DNA from: Marsupella aquatica
Taxonomy: Eukaryota; Marchantiophyta
Assembly (NCBI GenBank): GCA_973895155.1
Contig: OZ316899.1
Span: forward strand, 16,492,001-16,556,000
Reading direction: 5' to 3'
DNA: 64,000 bases
Shown one piece after another: positions 61,679-64,000 of this stretch (position 1 is its first letter; each line of letters opens with the position of its first letter). Position numbers and translations under genes: made by a program. The notes beneath the pieces are model-generated. The model ran no database searches. It saw only the letters and a program-made list of their open reading frames with translations, and was not told the origin of the DNA.

Positions 61679-64000
61679 ATGGAGGGGGGCGAGGGATCAG
61701 GTGGTGGGGGAGACCAAGGGGGATCAGGTGGTGGTGGAGAGCAAGGGGGACCGTCCCAGCCATACAATGAAGTTATGAGGGACATTTTCGTGGCCAAGGC
61801 AGGGCTGAGTGTGGAGGACGCGGAGAGAGTAGTCCCACTCCTCCAAACGCTGATTGATGCCTCTCGGCGTGAGGCAGAGAACACTGCTGTTGCAAGCATT
61901 GCAAGTGAGAAGGAGGCAAAGAAGAGGAAGAAAGAGGCAAAGAGAGGCAAGGGGGATGCAGAGGAGACACTGTCTCCAAGAAAACGAGAGAAAAAGCTTC
62001 GAAAAGAAGCTAGGGCAATTGAGAAGGTGCAATTGGAGGAGCAGAGGCAAAAGGAGGCAGAGAGAGCTCTCAGGCCTGAGCTAGCTCTCAATTCGGGTGG
62101 TGGTCCATTGCCTAAGAGCTACCATCTATTCCGAAGCCAATTCAAGTAGGTGCTGAGGGCCAATTTGGGGCCACTAGATTACTGGGGCAAGAAGAAGGAG
62201 GAAGAGAGATTGAGAATCAGAGAGCAGGTGAAGGAACGGTTCAGGAACGGGGCCTACATTGATGACAGGTTCCTAAACAAATGAATTTCAGCATCACTCT
62301 CAGACATGCGCAATCATCAGCAAGAGAAATTCAGAAAGTACCTTGGAGATATGGTAGTGGATGCAGAGGTGATCAGGGAGGAGGGTTGTCCAGACGATGT
62401 TTCCCCGGATGAGTGGGCGGCTTGGCTTGAGGAGGAACTCTCAGTCCATGCCTGGCTGAAAAGAAGACATTGGGACAACGAAATTAGGCTGGCAGAGGAG
62501 AAGCGAAAGGTTGGGGAGAATGTTGATATCCTCCCCCTTCAACAGAACCTGCAACAATGGGCAACTCAAGCAGCAAGACTCCCCAAACCACCAAGGCACA
62601 TCATAGCAGCATTGGAGAGAGTGTAGGGGAGGCCAACCATCACTCACCGGATGGGGCAAGGCGGCTCAAATCGATTGAAGGCTGAGTTTGTAAGTGCCCT
62701 CCCTCTCCTCCCCACCTCGACTCCCTGATCACCTGACTCCTCGCACGAAGAATGAGTTGTTTGTGCCTTATGTCTTTTGTTTAAACCCTTTGCAAAACTC
62801 ATTTTTGCTCTCGGCCCTGTTCTTTCCGATACTCATCCGATAGGTTTTGCATCGGAAGCAGCATCGAACACAATGTCATGCCATTTTTCTTGTTATGCAT
62901 CCGATAGACGTCCGATGCAGGATGTATCAGACTTTGCATCGGACCCCTCGGCAAAACATTTAAATTTTTGAATGAACGTACTTAACGTTAATTTTTTACT
63001 AGGGTAGAGTAAAGTTAGGGTGAACTATGGTTTAAGGTTACATTAGGGCTATGTAGGGTGGCTTGGTTTAGGGTAGGGCACGCTAATACTAGATTTTATA
63101 TTAACCTGGCCTCTATGGTTTGGATCTTTAAATTTCAGGAGCGGGAGTATGGTCGCCCTATTGCACCGTTGGAGAGGAATTTGGCAAAGACGGATGGACC
63201 CCGCGCTCTAAAGCGCCACCTTGAGGATGAGTTGGGAGAGGTAAGTGTTCACCCTAGGGTGATATAATGTTTAAGGTTGTCATGAATTTGTTAGAGTTAT
63301 GGTCGGGACCATTCATTCTAACTGCAATTAAACCCTATTGCACAGGATGAGGAGGGGTCTGGGTCGGAGGAGTTGGACTCAGATTCTGAGCAGGATGTTG
63401 AGGCAGGGTTGGGGAGGGTGCCCACAGTCACCCCTACTCCTCAAGTCCGAGGTGTTGTTGCCCTATTTGGTGCCGTTGCCCCATCAGCAGGGAGGGGTGG
63501 GTCACATGCTGCTGATGGTGTGGGCTCCCATCGCTCTGGAGCATCACGGGGTGCGGGGCCCAGGCACTCAGGGGGTAGTAGAGGTAATGGCATGGGACGA
63601 GGCGATCGCGTAGGAGTATCTGGTGCAAGTGGCCCTTCCCGACGAGGTAGTGGCGACGTGCCGGATGGTGGATCTAGAGGGCCCGCACCATCTCGTGAGT
63701 CTGGTGGGAGTACAGCACGACATGGGCCACCCACAGGATCTGTCGGCGCACCATCCCATCACTCTAGCAGGTCTGCGGGAGGAGCTGAGGCGTCCTTTCG
63801 CTCTGCCATGTCGGGGGTTGGTGGGACATCTACCTTGCCTGACCACCCTAGCAGTGCATCTAGTGGGTCAGGGTCTAGGCCTGCATCAGGCCAACCCATG
63901 CCATCTGGTGAGCAGGTGGCTGCCACGGTTGTGGGCAGCCAGAGGGAGGAGGGCTCTCATGATGCTAGACCTGTACCCACCCTTCGTTCTCGCCCAAAGA
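61679..64000 (+). CDS. CACTA second gene, TNPA-like, multi-exon, runs off window
   Basis: Pieces in gene order: 61679-62149 (MEGGEGSGGGG..., then a helical segment EVMRDIFVAKAGLSVEDAERVV and a Lys/Glu-rich coil); 62306-62626 (FRKYLGDMVVDAE, DEWAAWLEEELSVHAWLKRR, and a Gln-rich end); a clean exon 63139-63240 (after TTTCAG, before GTAAGT; ERÉYGRP-type basic segment written here as E-R-E-Y-G-R-P); and 63346 to the window end (after CACAG), an acidic start then a long Gly/Ser/Arg-rich stretch. Exon borders in the first half are unclear: stops at 62149 and 62626 need introns or are breaks. The strand is opposite to TNP2, so the two genes diverge. The end of the same gene is seen in the fragment at 36240-36828. 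It is not a recognised enzyme; a DNA-binding TNPA role is inferred from position. Confidence 0.55.
62627..63138 (+). other. Probable intron of the CACTA second gene with motif cluster
   Basis: No frame without stops over more than 65 codons. Between 62815 and 62950 the CCGAT/ATCGG motif recurs several times in both orientations. AT-rich second half ending in the acceptor TTTCAG at 63133-63138. Confidence 0.45.

Larger units (their letters stand above)
50832..64000. mobile_element. CACTA (En/Spm) transposon, right end beyond window
   Basis: Starts CACTAGTACATTTTAGG, followed by a dense array of CCGATAC-type subterminal motifs. On the minus strand it holds a SET-domain ORF and a TNP2 transposase relic; on the plus strand, a second gene running off the window. 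A copia element and a 367-bp tandem duplication lie in the middle. At least 9.5 kb excluding the copia element. The second gene's end at the opposite terminus can be seen in the separate fragment at 35470-36828. Confidence 0.85.

Noticed and set aside
1-64000. tRNA, rRNA or host single-copy genes.
   Set aside because: I scanned by eye for tRNA-like cloverleaf box motifs, rRNA words and conserved host domains and saw none; a tRNAscan or BLAST run would be needed to exclude them fully.

Overview
The window looks like plant nuclear DNA from a large, repeat-packed genome. The lineage-diagnostic content is all transposons typical of land plants: an Athila/Tat-like Ty3/gypsy element with a tRNA-Asp-type primer site, chromodomain gypsy elements (chromoviruses) primed by initiator tRNA-Met, a short-LTR Ty1/copia element, and En/Spm (CACTA) elements with a TNP2-type transposase. 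I see no host single-copy gene, rRNA, tRNA or CRISPR array. The species cannot be named from this sequence; a lineage with bulky TE-rich chromosomes (fern, lycophyte, gymnosperm or large-genome angiosperm) is only a guess.

Layout. 1-1910: an unassigned GCT-rich stretch and the 5' part of an LTR (family A). 1911-16639: one intact, very young 14.7-kb Athila/Tat-like element on the minus strand, with target duplication TTATG, ~4-kb LTRs, a 2132-aa gag-pol ORF, and an intact 618-aa ORF inside each LTR. 16640-21090: the rest of LTR A, broken pieces of a chromovirus LTR (family G), a solo LTR (family B, 18153-19448, target duplication GGGCG) and a decayed gag. 21091-25395: an ORF-bearing LTR (family C) splitting that gag. 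25540-26480: GC-rich low-complexity DNA. 26481-35469: a decayed chromovirus split by a solo G LTR (target duplication CATGG), which contains a solo A LTR, which contains an ORF-bearing B LTR. 35470-36828: one end of a CACTA element. 36829-39361: an ORF-bearing LTR-like unit (family D). 39362-41370: short direct repeats and a gypsy integrase relic. 41371-50831: a decayed chromovirus whose 3' LTR holds a 2.2-kb solo LTR (family E). 50832-64000: a CACTA element running off the window, with a TNP2 relic, a SET-domain ORF, a second (TNPA-like) gene on the other strand, and a young non-autonomous copia element.

The most unusual theme is that three or four different retrotransposon families carry a long coiled-coil ORF inside LTRs of about 4 kb, just downstream of the probable promoter, so that it would be the first cistron of the genomic RNA. 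In the youngest element this ORF is intact in both LTRs. In the older families B, C and D it is broken mainly by in-frame stops. The B, C and D proteins share recognisable sequence blocks; the 618-aa protein shares the architecture (globular domain, linker, long coiled coil, charged tail). The second theme is a SET-domain ORF lying directly upstream of the TNP2 transposase in the CACTA element.

The nested insertions can be ordered by their target-site duplications. One fully resolved stack is chromovirus > solo G LTR > solo A LTR > B LTR. An uninterrupted paralogous copy of the young element's insertion site survives at 33744-33938.
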